64,000 bases of DNA, from positions 62,001 to 126,000 of the forward strand of contig JADJVC010000002.1 of assembly GCA_016710685.1 (NCBI GenBank). Reading direction: 5' to 3'. Below, piece after piece: positions 42,717 to 52,257 of this stretch. The notes beneath the pieces were generated by a model. It searched no databases, had not been told where the DNA came from, and worked only from the letters and a program-made list of their open reading frames with translations. Within the stretch, counting starts at the first letter, position 1; every line of letters begins with the position of its first letter. Source of the DNA: Flavobacteriales bacterium (GTDB taxonomy: Bacteria; Bacteroidota; Bacteroidia; Flavobacteriales_F; PHOS-HE28). Position numbers and translations under genes: made by a program.

Positions 42717-43385
42717 TCAATACGGCACTTTCAGCACTTCGCCCTGCGTGAAGAGCAACTGGATCTTCGGGTTGTCCGTGGTCACTTTGTCGTTCGGGTA
42801 GAGATGGTACACCGCGAACCGGTCGCTCTTGATCTTAACGTTCTGCTCTTGCGTTTCCTGCAAGATCCAAATGGGCACAAAGGCGAGGTCCATGGAATCT
42901 TGTTTGAGGATGGTCTCCGGGCTTTCCGCATCGCCGTTGATGTAGATGCGCTTGCCGTGCCAAGTGATGAGGTAGGAATAGTGATGGTGTGCAAAACGGT
43001 GCTTGGTCTTGAACGCTTCCACGCTGAATTCCGCCGCAGCATATTTCGGCAAGGAGAGGTCCGCTTTGCGCTTCTTCGCTACTTTCCATGGGCCGTACAC
43101 GGTGCCGGAAAGGTGCTTCACAAGCTTCTTGCTGTAGTGGTCCGGGTGGCGGTGGGTGAAGAGGTGCGTGGCGTTAGGGCGAATGCTGTCGAGCTCCGAT
43201 GCGGGATATTTCATGTAGCCGAATGCACCGGATTTGTAGGGGAAGTCCGTGTAGACATCCAGCGATCCATCGGTCAGGTACAAACCGCAATTGCCGATGA
43301 AGCGGATGGTAATGGCCTTGTCTTGGGCGGTGGCGAATGTGCCTATGCACATGGCCGCGACGGCGATGAAGGAGCGGATGTGCAT
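42717..43385 (-). CDS. exported metallo-beta-lactamase-fold protein
   Basis: The start MHIRSFIAVAAMCIGTFATA (43385) gives 222 residues with a signal peptide. The zinc motif appears as THRHPDHYSKKLV, a HxHxDH variant (HRHPDH); NGDAESPETIL supplies the bridging Asp; LYPNDKVTTDN lies where the last His would be, and YHLYP may provide it. The fold resembles small UlaG/YcbL-like hydrolases. The substrate is unknown. It is divergent from the large repeat protein, 122 bp away. Confidence 0.8.
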   Translation of the reverse strand: MHIRSFIAVAAMCIGTFATAQDKAITIRFIGNCGLYLTDGSLDVYTDFPYKSGAFGYMKYPASELDSIRPNATHLFTHRHPDHYSKKLVKHLSGTVYGPWKVAKKRKADLSLPKYAAAEFSVEAFKTKHRFAHHHYSYLITWHGKRIYINGDAESPETILKQDSMDLAFVPIWILQETQEQNVKIKSDRFAVYHLYPNDKVTTDNPKIQLLFTQGEVLKVPY

Positions 43386-43507
43386 ATGGGTTTTTGAAAT
43401 GTGGTGGCGGTGAAAGTAGATGGAAGGGTCCGGTTTGCCCAAGAGGGTCATTGAAGGAATACCGGCCACGGGAATTCATACATTTGAAAAACACCAACCC
43501 ATCAACC

Positions 43508-46500
43508 ATGCGCAACTATCCTCGCTTATTGATCGTCGCTTCGATGTTGTTCGCTACAGCACTGCACGCCCAAATCCTTCAAGAAAATTGGTGGCAAACC
43601 AACGGCCCTGTAAAGGCGATGGCTGTGGATTCCGTGAAAAATGTTTTGTACATCGGCGGTCATTTCGATTATGCAGGACCACCACAAGAAAGCTTGGCTG
43701 GCAGTGCTATTATCCGCTCCTCCAACGGAGATGAATTGCCATTCGCCGCACGACCGAATGGACCCATCAATACAGTAGTCTCCGATGGCCATGGTGGTTG
43801 GTACATCGGTGGTTCTTTTACGCAGGTAGGAGACCAAGTGCGGCGCGGCTTGGCCCGAATCGATTCCATAGGGAACGTTCTGCCTTTTTTTGAGAACATG
43901 ACCTCCTCTTGGGAACCGTTAATTCCGAATACGGGATCTGCTGGGATACCCCAAGACTTGGCCCTGCAAAACGACAAGCTCTACATGGGCGGAATCTTCG
44001 ACAGGATTGGCCCAATGCACTTATGCAGCGGAGTGGTGAACAGCAGTATGGGCGAGGTGTTTTCTGCATCCGCTAGTGCCAATGCTACAGTTCTCAGCTC
44101 TGTTCCGGATGGCACCGGGGGGTGGTATATCGGTGGGGAATTCACTGAGGTTGGTGGTGAGGAACGTATCGGGTTGGCGCGTTTGAATGCTGATGGCAGC
44201 TTGAATGGCTGGAATCCAGGGACCAACGGAAAAGTAAAAAGCATGGCATTGCGCGGGAACACACTGTATCTTCTGGGCGGTTTCACGAATGTTGCAGGAT
44301 CGATCAGGCAGCACTTGGCTGCCATTGATGTTACAACGGGCTTGGCGAAAAATTGGGACCCCGGCATCGACAACACAAACGGTGTATTGTGCGTATCGGG
44401 AAGTACCCTTTACGTAGCGGGTCCTTTTTTAACGGTTGCTGGGGTATCTCGCAATGGTTTTGCATCCTTCGACCTAACCAATGGGTTGATTACTCCATGG
44501 TCTCCCATCGCTCTCGTAAGAGGCAAAGTGAGTGCCATGGTCGCAACGGAAGGGAAAGTTTATATCGGTGGAAACTTCACTTTTGGAACAAGCTTTCCTG
44601 CAGCTTGGTTAGCAAAAATGGACGGTACCACGGGCCAACTTGAAACTTGGGCACCAGGACTCCGCAGTTCAGTCAATACGCTTGCGATTGTAGGAGCAAA
44701 CTTGTTAGTTGGAGGGGAATTCAATGCTGTGAATTTGAACACCGAACAGCACTATCTTACTCAGTACGACTTGTCCACGGGTTTGGCAGTTCCATGGACG
44801 ACTGGGAATTACCCAGATGGACCCGTTGATGCGCTTGCCGTGCAGGGATCTACCATCTATGCAGCGGGGCGTTTCAATTTGGCAGGTGGGCAGGTGCGCC
44901 ACGGTCTAGTAGCATTAAACGTTTCAGATGGTACTGCCTCGGAATGGGCACCCGTAGGCACATCGGATGGCGTACATACGCTGTCCACGGACGGAATGGC
45001 GGTATACATCGGTGGCCTGTTCACCAATTTAGGTGGCACGTATCAAAGAAACATTGTTGCGTTACAGGCATCAACTGGTGCATTGGTGCCTTGGAACATG
45101 GATGTGCCCGATCGAGTGACTCAAGTGGAGGTGGATGGGAATAGTGTGTACTTCTCAGGACCATTTAAATTTGTAAATGGCGAACCGAAAAAATATTTGG
45201 CCAAGGCAGACGGCGAGACCGGCGAACTTTTGCCTTTCGATCCAAAACTGTCGGGGAGCAATGTTGGAATTAATGAGCTCTTGGTGAGTGACGGAATGGT
45301 ATTCGTCAGTGGAAACTTTACCAAGGTTGGTGGCGTAGCCAATTCCGGATTTGCAGCATACAATGCTAATGGCAATTACATGCCGGAATTAGCGCTTGGG
45401 AATAACGGCAGTGTTTTCAGTTTGAAGAAAGTGGGGGGCACTTTATTCCTCGGCGGTGCTTTTACTTCCGTTCGCACGGGTACCCTTCGTGGGCGGGGTG
45501 CGGCTTTGGATGTGGCCACTGGCGCGCTAAAGCCATGGAACCCCGATGCGGATAATCTGATAAAGGATTTGGATTACCGCTCAGGTCGCATTTATGCTGC
45601 TGGAGATTTCACCTTATGTGGTGGTGCTGATAGAGCGCGATTCGCGGCTATGGACACAGTTGCTGGAATTGCAACGGACTGGACGTGCAATGTGGATAGA
45701 AGTGCGACCTTAATAGTTAACAGCGGTCCGAGGATGTATATAGCGGGCCTGTTCACTAATACAGGTGGGTTGGTGCGCAGGAATATGGCAGCTTTCGATA
45801 TTTCCGCGGGTACCCCCACGGCATGGAATCCGGATGCGAATTGGGATGTAATCTCATTGTTTGTAAATAACAATACGGTATTTGCCGGTGGAGGTTTTAC
45901 TACCGTGGCAGGATTGCCTCACAGTGGCGTAGTTGCTGTAAATGGCGATTCAGGCCAACCGCGAAGTTGGGCACCGGTGTTGGAAGGTGGGGGCGGTGCG
46001 GCCGGCTATGTACGTGCCTTTGCGGTCCGTAACGATAGACTTTACGTTGGCGGCTTTTTCACCGGGGTAAACGGGGAGGCACGCATGAATACAGCTGCCT
46101 TTAGCCTTCAAACCGGTGAATTGCTGCCTTGGAACGTTTCCGCTATTGGTAGTTATATCAGTAGCATCTGGACAGTGAACGCATTAGCAATAAAGGGCAA
46201 TTACTTACTCTTAGGAGGTAATTTCTCCGAAGTTCAAGGCGAGAGCCGGAATAATTTAGCTGCCGTCAATGCAACTACCGGAGTTCTTTTGCCATGGTCG
46301 CCAGCATTGAACAATAGCATTTCTGACTTAATCGTTGATGGGAACCGTTTGTTCGCTAGCGGTATGTTCAGCACCGTGAATGGAAATCCCCACCAGAGCT
46401 TGGCCTCCTTCAACTTGTCTACCGGTTTGGAGAACGATTGGGAACCAGAAGTTGGATCACTCAATCCGAATGTGAATGCCATTGCAAAAAAGGGTTCCAT

Positions 46501-47023
46501 GTTGTTCGGTGCGGGAAAGGTGGCTGGTACTACCGGTGATGCGTCAATCAGGGCATGGAATAGCGCCACAGGAGCAAGCGAGAACTATCAATTTGCTGGA
46601 ATCCCTGGTTATACTGGACGGTGTATTTCGACGACAGGTGACCTTTTGTTCCTTGGAGAGGGTCTGTCCTATTCTTATGTTTTCGGTGGCCTTTACGTGT
46701 ACTCACTAACCGACCCACAACTTCGATCTTCTAAAGAAGCACCGGAGCGCGACCCGCATGCCATCCTCATTTCGCCCAATCCTGCCAACGCAGGTGCTGT
46801 GCGCCTATATTGGTCCGGCGCCGAGGAAGCACAGAATGCCTTGGTATCCGTGTACTCCACGGATGGCCGAATGCTCATGGAGCATTCGGTATCGGTGAGC
46901 GACGGACGGGTCGAAACATTGCTCGATCTCCCCAAGGGCACCGCACCCGGTTTGTACTTGGTGCGGGTGGTCGCAGGCGAGCGGTCCGGCACTGCGCGCT
47001 TGGCGGTGGAGCGTGCGGAGTGA
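43508..47023 (+). CDS. 1171-residue secreted beta-propeller-like repeat protein with T9SS domain
   Basis: The start MRNYPRLLIVASMLFATALH gives a signal peptide. From about 40 to 1080 a repeat of about 42-55 residues recurs more than fifteen times, each ending in a strand such as LYIGGNFT, VYFSGPF or LYVGGFFTGV, with WNPGTNG or PWNMD turns: delta-60-type or related propeller blades. The C-terminal 90 residues (ISPNPANAGAVRLYWSG, MLMEHSVSVSDGRVETLLDL) are a T9SS sorting domain. Base composition is visibly more AT-rich than the neighbours. It is probably a surface-exposed or released adhesin; the ligand is unknown. Confidence 0.85.
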   Translation: MRNYPRLLIVASMLFATALHAQILQENWWQTNGPVKAMAVDSVKNVLYIGGHFDYAGPPQESLAGSAIIRSSNGDELPFAARPNGPINTVVSDGHGGWYIGGSFTQVGDQVRRGLARIDSIGNVLPFFENMTSSWEPLIPNTGSAGIPQDLALQNDKLYMGGIFDRIGPMHLCSGVVNSSMGEVFSASASANATVLSSVPDGTGGWYIGGEFTEVGGEERIGLARLNADGSLNGWNPGTNGKVKSMALRGNTLYLLGGFTNVAGSIRQHLAAIDVTTGLAKNWDPGIDNTNGVLCVSGSTLYVAGPFLTVAGVSRNGFASFDLTNGLITPWSPIALVRGKVSAMVATEGKVYIGGNFTFGTSFPAAWLAKMDGTTGQLETWAPGLRSSVNTLAIVGANLLVGGEFNAVNLNTEQHYLTQYDLSTGLAVPWTTGNYPDGPVDALAVQGSTIYAAGRFNLAGGQVRHGLVALNVSDGTASEWAPVGTSDGVHTLSTDGMAVYIGGLFTNLGGTYQRNIVALQASTGALVPWNMDVPDRVTQVEVDGNSVYFSGPFKFVNGEPKKYLAKADGETGELLPFDPKLSGSNVGINELLVSDGMVFVSGNFTKVGGVANSGFAAYNANGNYMPELALGNNGSVFSLKKVGGTLFLGGAFTSVRTGTLRGRGAALDVATGALKPWNPDADNLIKDLDYRSGRIYAAGDFTLCGGADRARFAAMDTVAGIATDWTCNVDRSATLIVNSGPRMYIAGLFTNTGGLVRRNMAAFDISAGTPTAWNPDANWDVISLFVNNNTVFAGGGFTTVAGLPHSGVVAVNGDSGQPRSWAPVLEGGGGAAGYVRAFAVRNDRLYVGGFFTGVNGEARMNTAAFSLQTGELLPWNVSAIGSYISSIWTVNALAIKGNYLLLGGNFSEVQGESRNNLAAVNATTGVLLPWSPALNNSISDLIVDGNRLFASGMFSTVNGNPHQSLASFNLSTGLENDWEPEVGSLNPNVNAIAKKGSMLFGAGKVAGTTGDASIRAWNSATGASENYQFAGIPGYTGRCISTTGDLLFLGEGLSYSYVFGGLYVYSLTDPQLRSSKEAPERDPHAILISPNPANAGAVRLYWSGAEEAQNALVSVYSTDGRMLMEHSVSVSDGRVETLLDLPKGTAPGLYLVRVVAGERSGTARLAVERAE

Positions 47024-47047
47024 GGTTGGAAAACGCAACGTTGCCTC

Positions 47048-47461
47048 TTATGGGCACTTTTCCAGCACCTGCAAGATCCGCACCCGGTTGTAGCGCTGGA
47101 GCATGATCGGGTAGATGTTGATGGCCAGGTTCAGTGCGGTGAGAATGACCCAGTCGAGGGCCGTGAATTGCCGGTCGATCAGAAAGGCGAGCAATACGAA
47201 GATCACGCACCCGATCCAATGCCGCCACTCATGGCGCCGGGTCATCTGTTCGGCATGGACCAATTCATCTCTACGTGATCCGCGCGCTAGGTCCACCTGT
47301 TTCAGGCCGCGCCATCGCCTCATCAGATCGCCGGTGGTGGGCAAGTAGCGTTTGTACACGGCAACCCCGAGCCGCCGGTAGAGCGCACCATTGCCCCGTT
47401 GTTCCCACGGCCTTGGGGTGAAGTACCACGCACAAATGCGTTCGTGAAGGGAGTTGGCCAT
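47048..47461 (-). CDS. CrtO-like acyltransferase-family membrane protein (putative)
   Basis: From MANSLHERICAWYFTPRPWE the product is 137 residues with two membrane segments (about 85-101 and 106-122). WEQRGNGALYRRLGVAVYKRYLP, the GD motif after it, and the closing NIYPIMLQRYNRVRI match the glycosyl-diaponeurosporenoate acyltransferase (CrtO-like) family, which acylates carotenoid sugars in staphylococci. No carotenoid genes are adjacent, and many bacterial family members have no known function, so the reaction is not transferred. The next 196 bp hold no gene. Confidence 0.6.
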   Translation of the reverse strand: MANSLHERICAWYFTPRPWEQRGNGALYRRLGVAVYKRYLPTTGDLMRRWRGLKQVDLARGSRRDELVHAEQMTRRHEWRHWIGCVIFVLLAFLIDRQFTALDWVILTALNLAINIYPIMLQRYNRVRILQVLEKCP

Positions 47462-47666
47462 GGTCTGCAAAGGACGGCATCGTCACCGAGCAAATGGTCT
47501 CACTGCTCATTTGATCTGCCCATGCATCCCGGCTGAGCACCTTTCGGAACAATGTCCATTCCGCTTTCGGCGCTCGTCATCCCGCCATACGTCCCAAAGT
47601 ACTTGACCTTCTGCGGTAGGCAGGTCCGCATCGTCACCGTTACGTCGCTGATCGACGGCCAGGATC

Positions 47667-48389
47667 TCACCACGCAATCACACCATCCTTCCCCAAGAAT
47701 TTACCTGATGGACCTTCCGCACCAAGCGTAGCAAACTCCACGATCACGCGGGCTCCTTGCTCCACCGTTTGTTCGCCGCGGTGGTTGTTGAAGTCCGTAG
47801 CCGTATGGCCGGGATTGACGCAATTCACTTTGAACTTTGTGTCTTTCAACTCGAAGGCCAGCATCACCGTATAGGCGTTCAAAGCGGTTTTTGAAGGCCC
47901 GTAGGCGGCGGATTTGAACGGGTAGTATTTCCAAGCTGGATCGCTATGGTCCGTTAATGAACTCAAGTCGCTTGTAACGTTCACGATCCGGGGCTGCTCG
48001 GACTTCCGCATGAGGTCAATGAATGCTTGCGTTGTTTGCACCGCTCCGAAGAAATTCGTCTCGAAGACTTTCCGTAGCGTCGCCATAGGGACTTTCGTGG
48101 CCGGTTGCGGCACTTCGCCACGTATGCCGGCGTTGTTCACCAGCACATCCAACACCGCAATGCGAGAACCCAACGCTTGCCTTGCCGACTGGATCGAGTT
48201 GCTGTCCGTAACGTCGATCTCGATCATATCCGCGTTCTCAAAGCCCATGCTTTTGAGTGTTGCGATGGCTTCATCACCATTGGCCCGGTTTCGGCTGCCA
48301 ATGAAAACGTGGTAACCCAATGCGGCAAGCTGTCTGGCGGTTTCAAAGCCGATGCCTTTGTTCGCTCCTGTAATGAATGCGGTCTTCAT
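47667..48389 (-). CDS. classical short-chain dehydrogenase/reductase
   Basis: A 240-residue SDR starting MKTAFITGANKGIGFETARQ. TGANKGIG is the cofactor loop (TGxxxGIG), GSRNRANGDEA after beta-2 suggests NADPH, VNNAGIRGE is the NAG motif, NVTSDLSSL the Ser and YGPSKTALNAY the Tyr-x-x-x-Lys pair. It resembles carbonyl reductases of unknown substrate. It lies 61 bp downstream of the AraC-family gene on the same strand and is its most likely target or operon partner. Confidence 0.9.
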   Translation of the reverse strand: MKTAFITGANKGIGFETARQLAALGYHVFIGSRNRANGDEAIATLKSMGFENADMIEIDVTDSNSIQSARQALGSRIAVLDVLVNNAGIRGEVPQPATKVPMATLRKVFETNFFGAVQTTQAFIDLMRKSEQPRIVNVTSDLSSLTDHSDPAWKYYPFKSAAYGPSKTALNAYTVMLAFELKDTKFKVNCVNPGHTATDFNNHRGEQTVEQGARVIVEFATLGAEGPSGKFLGKDGVIAW

Positions 48390-48450
48390 ATCCTTCGTTC
48401 TTTCCGGCAAAGAACTGGAAGAAAGTGCAGGCCGAACTGGATGAATTGAT

Positions 48451-49358
48451 CTACTTGCTGGATGGTTCCTGCACGTGGGCGAGGTAGGCGCTAACGCTTC
48501 GGCCTGTGCTCTTCTTGAACAGCCGTGAGAAGTGGTCCGGGTCTGTGAAGCCGAGTTGGAAAGCCAGCTCCTTCACGGAAAGATCGGAGTAGCGCAGGAG
48601 CCGTTTCGCTTCCAACATGGTGCGGCTTTTAATGTACTCATTGGGCGAAATGCCCGCGTGTTTCTTCACTATTCTGTAAAGTTGATTCGAGCCGAGGGCC
48701 AGTTCGGCTGCGAAGTCCCGCACCGATCTACGAACCGAAAGATCCGATTCAACGAGTTGCTTGAACGCACTGAATTTGGAAGATCCCAACGTTGAAAGCT
48801 CTGCGCTTTCCGCACGCATCAAATAAGCTGCATTGAACTCAGTGAGGAGCGTGTTCAAGTGGGCGAGCACTAGCGGCGTGCGTTCCTTGTTGTTGTTGGT
48901 AAGCAGCAGTTCATGCAGCATCGCAAACAGGGAACCTACGCGGGCTTGGGCGGGCTGGTCGAAGTTGATGGTCCGCATGTTCAACGGGTCCAAAAGGAAT
49001 GGGAAGGCACTCGGAAGCTCCGACAAGCAATTCTCATCGAAGGTTAATTTGAAGAAGTCATTGCCCTTGGAAACGCTGGCGGCGTATGCACTTGATGGGG
49101 AAGAACGAACAACAGCTGCCCGCTGGATAAGGCGACCTTCTGAAGGTCCACCGTATGTTCAGCTGATCCGCAGCGCATGAAAAGGAAAAAGTAGTATGGC
49201 GACCGATGTGGCTTGAGGAGCTTTTCAACTACTTGCCGAGGTAGCTGTTGGCCAGCACTCGTACCCACCCGGATCTTGAGCCGCGCGTGTTGGGTGATGC
49301 CGTCCAGTAGTCCGTTGGCGTCTTTCATTGCAGGGCAGGGCTTGTCATGCTTCTTCAA
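48451..49358 (-). pseudogene. AraC-family regulator, frameshifted in the middle
   Basis: The first part (MKKHDKPCPAMKDANGLLDG, 49358) runs through LSSGQLLFVLPHQVHTPP, a cupin-like AraC sensor region, to a stop at 49044; the second part follows in another frame, NDFFKLTFDENCLSELP to the stop at 48451. Adding one A in AAGGG near 49070 joins them as FPKGNDFF, giving 302 residues. The DNA-binding domain has RSVRDFAAELALGSNQLYRI and VKELAFQLGFTDPDHFSRLF, intact. The break is at a homopolymer and may be an assembly error. Confidence 0.85.
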
Positions 49359-49452
49359 GTTTAATCACTTTGGAGCGTGAGAGGACGTTGTGCAAAGGTG
49401 AGGTTCTGCGGGCCTAAAGCTATTTACAGGCTCTTCGTTGTATCTTTACCAC

Positions 49453-49680
49453 ATGGCCACGAAGGACTCATCCACACGCGAAACGCGAAAGGTCACAAAG
49501 GCTCCGTTGACCAGCAAGACCTTACGCAGGGCATCAATGGCTGCGACCAAGGCAGCGAGCCGCTCCGCATTCGAGGAAGTGGATGAATTGCTTGTGGTAA
49601 AGGAAGGCTGGTTGGTGAAGGTGGACAAGACCGGCAAGGTGACCAAGCGGGTCAGGAAGATTCAACTACCCGCTGCGTAA
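49453..49680 (+). CDS. small basic protein, probable antitoxin partner of the zeta-like toxin
   Basis: A 75-residue basic protein from MATKDSSTRETRKVTKAPLT; the Met chosen is 5 bp after a TATCTTTA -7-like box (49441-49448), so the message is nearly leaderless. The middle (RASMAATKAASRSAFEEVDE) is helical, and the end (LLVVKEGWLVKVDKTGKVTK) is a beta-hairpin repeated in related antitoxins. It ends 6 bp before the toxin start. The assignment as antitoxin rests on size and position, not on a family match. Confidence 0.6.
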   Translation: MATKDSSTRETRKVTKAPLTSKTLRRASMAATKAASRSAFEEVDELLVVKEGWLVKVDKTGKVTKRVRKIQLPAA

Positions 49681-49686
49681 GGCAAC

Positions 49687-50520
49687 ATGGCGCGGTCGTT
49701 ACGCTTGCGGGTTTTCGCAGGGCCGAACGGTTCAGGTAAGTCAACGATCATAGAGGCAGTGCGTAAGGCGCGTGTAAATGGCAAGCCTGTCGACTTCGGT
49801 GTATACATCAATGCCGATGATATAGCGCGGGTATTGGGAAAGGGATATGACCTTGCTCCTTTCAATTTAAATCTCGGTGCGGATCAATTCCTCGTTTTCG
49901 CCGAAAGGTCCGGCTTGTTGGATAAGGCATTTACACGAGTGATGCTCGAAGCTGGCATGGTCTGGAAAGGGGATAAGGTCCGGTCAAAACCGGCGTTGCC
50001 TAAAGACCGCGTGGCCCAACTGATCGCACAATTCCTCTATGACGAGCTGCTCAAGGCGAAGCGAAAGTTCTCTTTCGAAACCGTCTTTAGCCATTCGGGA
50101 AAACTGGAGATGATGAGACGGGCGAAGGCTTCGGGCTACAAGGTCTACCTCTACTTTATATCCACGGAAGATCCAGCCATAAATGTGCAGCGTGTAAAGG
50201 AGATCCGTGTAAAACAAGGCGGACATGACGTGCCGAAGGATAAGATCATTGGCCGCTACATCCGCACGATGGGGAACCTATCTGAAGCCCTATCGTTATC
50301 CTATCACGCCTATCTGTGGGACAATTCCAAACACGGGGCTGCTCAGTTATTCTGTGAAATGAAACGGCCCGAGAGTGGTGTTGTTTGGGATATCCAAGCC
50401 GAGTTGGTGCCCGTGTGGTTTATGGAGCACTTCCTCATCAAGCATCCGGAGGATCAATACCTGTCGGACACATATGTGGATGCGATGAATCATTATCTCG
50501 GATTGTACGATCAGCAGTAG
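49687..50520 (+). CDS. zeta-toxin-like P-loop kinase
   Basis: A 277-residue protein. FAGPNGSGKSTIIEAV is the Walker A motif; YINADDIARVLGKGYD is the zeta-type Asp-Asp substrate region, SFETVFSHSGK the conserved SxETxxS motif, and TEDPAINVQRVKEIRVKQGGHDVP the LID with RV..R...GGH..P. Zeta/PezT toxins phosphorylate UDP-N-acetylamino sugars and block cell-wall synthesis; closely similar chromosomal proteins lack proof of toxicity. A small basic gene precedes it by 6 bp, giving a two-gene module. Codon use is not strikingly foreign. Confidence 0.88.
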   Translation: MARSLRLRVFAGPNGSGKSTIIEAVRKARVNGKPVDFGVYINADDIARVLGKGYDLAPFNLNLGADQFLVFAERSGLLDKAFTRVMLEAGMVWKGDKVRSKPALPKDRVAQLIAQFLYDELLKAKRKFSFETVFSHSGKLEMMRRAKASGYKVYLYFISTEDPAINVQRVKEIRVKQGGHDVPKDKIIGRYIRTMGNLSEALSLSYHAYLWDNSKHGAAQLFCEMKRPESGVVWDIQAELVPVWFMEHFLIKHPEDQYLSDTYVDAMNHYLGLYDQQ

Positions 50521-50622
50521 CTGGAGAACTGATACCCGCCCGGGATGGAAGCGGCGGCTGGCCGACCGAGGACACCACAGCGGACAGCCATCCCTACGGG
50601 AGGCAGGCCCGTTCGGCGGCCA

Positions 50623-50700
50623 AATCAGCAATCAGCAATCAGCCATATCTCCGACCAACCTCATCCAGTTTCTCCTCGCCTCTGCGCCTCAGCGGCTTCT
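50623..50700 (+). repeat. AATCAGC heptamers and an octamer block
   Basis: Three copies of AATCAGC (50623-50643), then CTCCTCGC CTCTGCGC CTCAGCGG (50672-50696), an octamer-family block. It lies in the 230-bp gap before icmF, which holds nothing else recognisable. Confidence 0.8.
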
Positions 50701-50750
50701 TCTAAGCCAACTTCATCTCCGACCACCCGCCCATCCAATATCTTCGCAGC

Positions 50751-52253
50751 ATGTCACATCCCGTTATCACGCCCTACGTCCCTAAGCATAAGATCCGCAT
50801 CGTAACCGCCGCGTCGCTGTTCGATGGGCACGATGCTGCCATCAACATCATGCGGCGCATCATCCAGGCCACCGGCGCCGAGGTGATCCACTTGGGGCAT
50901 GATCGCAGTGTGGAGGATGTGGTGACCACCGCCATTCAGGAGGATGCGCACGCCATTGCGATGACGAGTTACCAGGGCGGGCATACCGAGTATTTCAAGT
51001 ACATGCACGACCTGCTGAAAGAGCGCGGGGCGGGGCATATTAAAATTTTCGGCGGGGGAGGAGGCACCATTTTGCCGAGCGAGATCGAGGAGCTGCAGAA
51101 CTACGGTATTACGCGCCTTTACCATCCGGATGATGGCCGCTCGATGGGTCTGCAAGGCATGATCAACGACATGCTGGAGAAGAGCGACTACGACCTTAGC
51201 GACCGCGTGAACGGAGAAGCGAAAGAGCTCACACCGAAGAATTGGCCTGCCATTGCGCGCTTGATCAGCACGGCGGAAAACCATCCGGAAGTTTTCAAGA
51301 AAGTGGAAGAGGCCATCCATAAAAAGGCCAAGGCCAGCACGGCACCGGTGCTCGGCATCACAGGCACGGGCGGATCGGGAAAGAGCAGCATGGTGGATGA
51401 ATTGATCCGTCGCTTTTTGATCGATCAACCGACGAAGACCATCGGCGTGATCAGCGTGGACCCCAGCAAGCGCAAGACCGGCGGCGCGCTGCTGGGCGAC
51501 CGTATCCGCATGAACAGCATCCGTGGCGAACGCGTGTACATGCGCTCGCTGGCCACGCGCCAGAGCAACCTCGCATTGAGCAAGTATGTGCAGGAAGCGG
51601 TGAGCATCCTCAAGTCAGCGGGCTTCGACCTGATCGTGTTAGAGACCAGCGGCATCGGCCAAAGCGACACCGAGATCCTCGACCACAGCGACGTTTCGCT
51701 CTACATCATGACGCCTGAGTTCGGCGCGGCCACGCAGCTGGAGAAGATCGACATGCTCGACTTCGCCGACGTGGTGGCCATCAACAAGTTCGACAAGCGC
51801 GGCGCCCTCGATGCGGTGCGCGACGTGAAGAAGCAGTACAAGCGCAACCACCAATTGTGGGATGCGAAGGACGAGGACCTGCCCGTGGTGGGCACCATCG
51901 CCAGCCAGTTCAACGACCCCGGCACCAACACGCTTTACGAGCGGCTGATGCGCAAGATCAAGGAGAAGACGGGTGTCGACTTCCACAGCACCTTCCACGG
52001 CCATGATGAGATGAGCGAGAAGGTCTGGATCATTCCGCCAGCGAAGAGCCGCTACTTGAGTGAGATCAGTGAGAGTAACCGGAGGTATGATGCGAAGGTG
52101 GATACGCAGGCTGCTATTGCGGATCAACTGTATGGCTTGCACAGTGCTATCCTCACGTTCGGTGGGCCGGATCTTTTGACAGTCGCTAGAATCATAGAGT
52201 CGAGAGTAAGACCGACTACGACTACGACTGAGGACTCAAGACTCGAAACTTGA
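50751..52253 (+). CDS. icmF: IcmF N-terminal half: B12-binding and MeaB-like GTPase domains
   Basis: A 500-residue product, the first half of the fused isobutyryl-CoA mutase. Residues 14-150 are the cobalamin-binding domain with FDGHDAAIN (DxHxxG variant; the His ligates cobalt), LGHDRSVEDVV and GGGGGTILPSE. From about 195 the GTPase chaperone domain has GITGTGGSGKSSMVDEL (Walker A), VDPSKRKTGGALLGDRIRM, LETSGIGQSDTE and INKFDKRG. The frame ends in a heptamer repeat (PTTTTTEDSRLET) that is not part of the family, cutting it from the mutase domain. IcmF isomerises isobutyryl-CoA and n-butyryl-CoA. Confidence 0.9.
   Translation: MSHPVITPYVPKHKIRIVTAASLFDGHDAAINIMRRIIQATGAEVIHLGHDRSVEDVVTTAIQEDAHAIAMTSYQGGHTEYFKYMHDLLKERGAGHIKIFGGGGGTILPSEIEELQNYGITRLYHPDDGRSMGLQGMINDMLEKSDYDLSDRVNGEAKELTPKNWPAIARLISTAENHPEVFKKVEEAIHKKAKASTAPVLGITGTGGSGKSSMVDELIRRFLIDQPTKTIGVISVDPSKRKTGGALLGDRIRMNSIRGERVYMRSLATRQSNLALSKYVQEAVSILKSAGFDLIVLETSGIGQSDTEILDHSDVSLYIMTPEFGAATQLEKIDMLDFADVVAINKFDKRGALDAVRDVKKQYKRNHQLWDAKDEDLPVVGTIASQFNDPGTNTLYERLMRKIKEKTGVDFHSTFHGHDEMSEKVWIIPPAKSRYLSEISESNRRYDAKVDTQAAIADQLYGLHSAILTFGGPDLLTVARIIESRVRPTTTTTEDSRLET
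52195..52251 (+). repeat. GACTC-family repeat inside icmF
   Basis: A short inverted lead-in (AGAGTCGAGAGT, 52197-52208) is followed by GACTACG, ACTACG, ACTGAG, GACTCAA and GACTCGA. The repeat supplies the stop codon of the first icmF reading frame, and the mutase half resumes right after it in a different frame. Confidence 0.8.
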
Positions 52254-52257
52254 ACCC

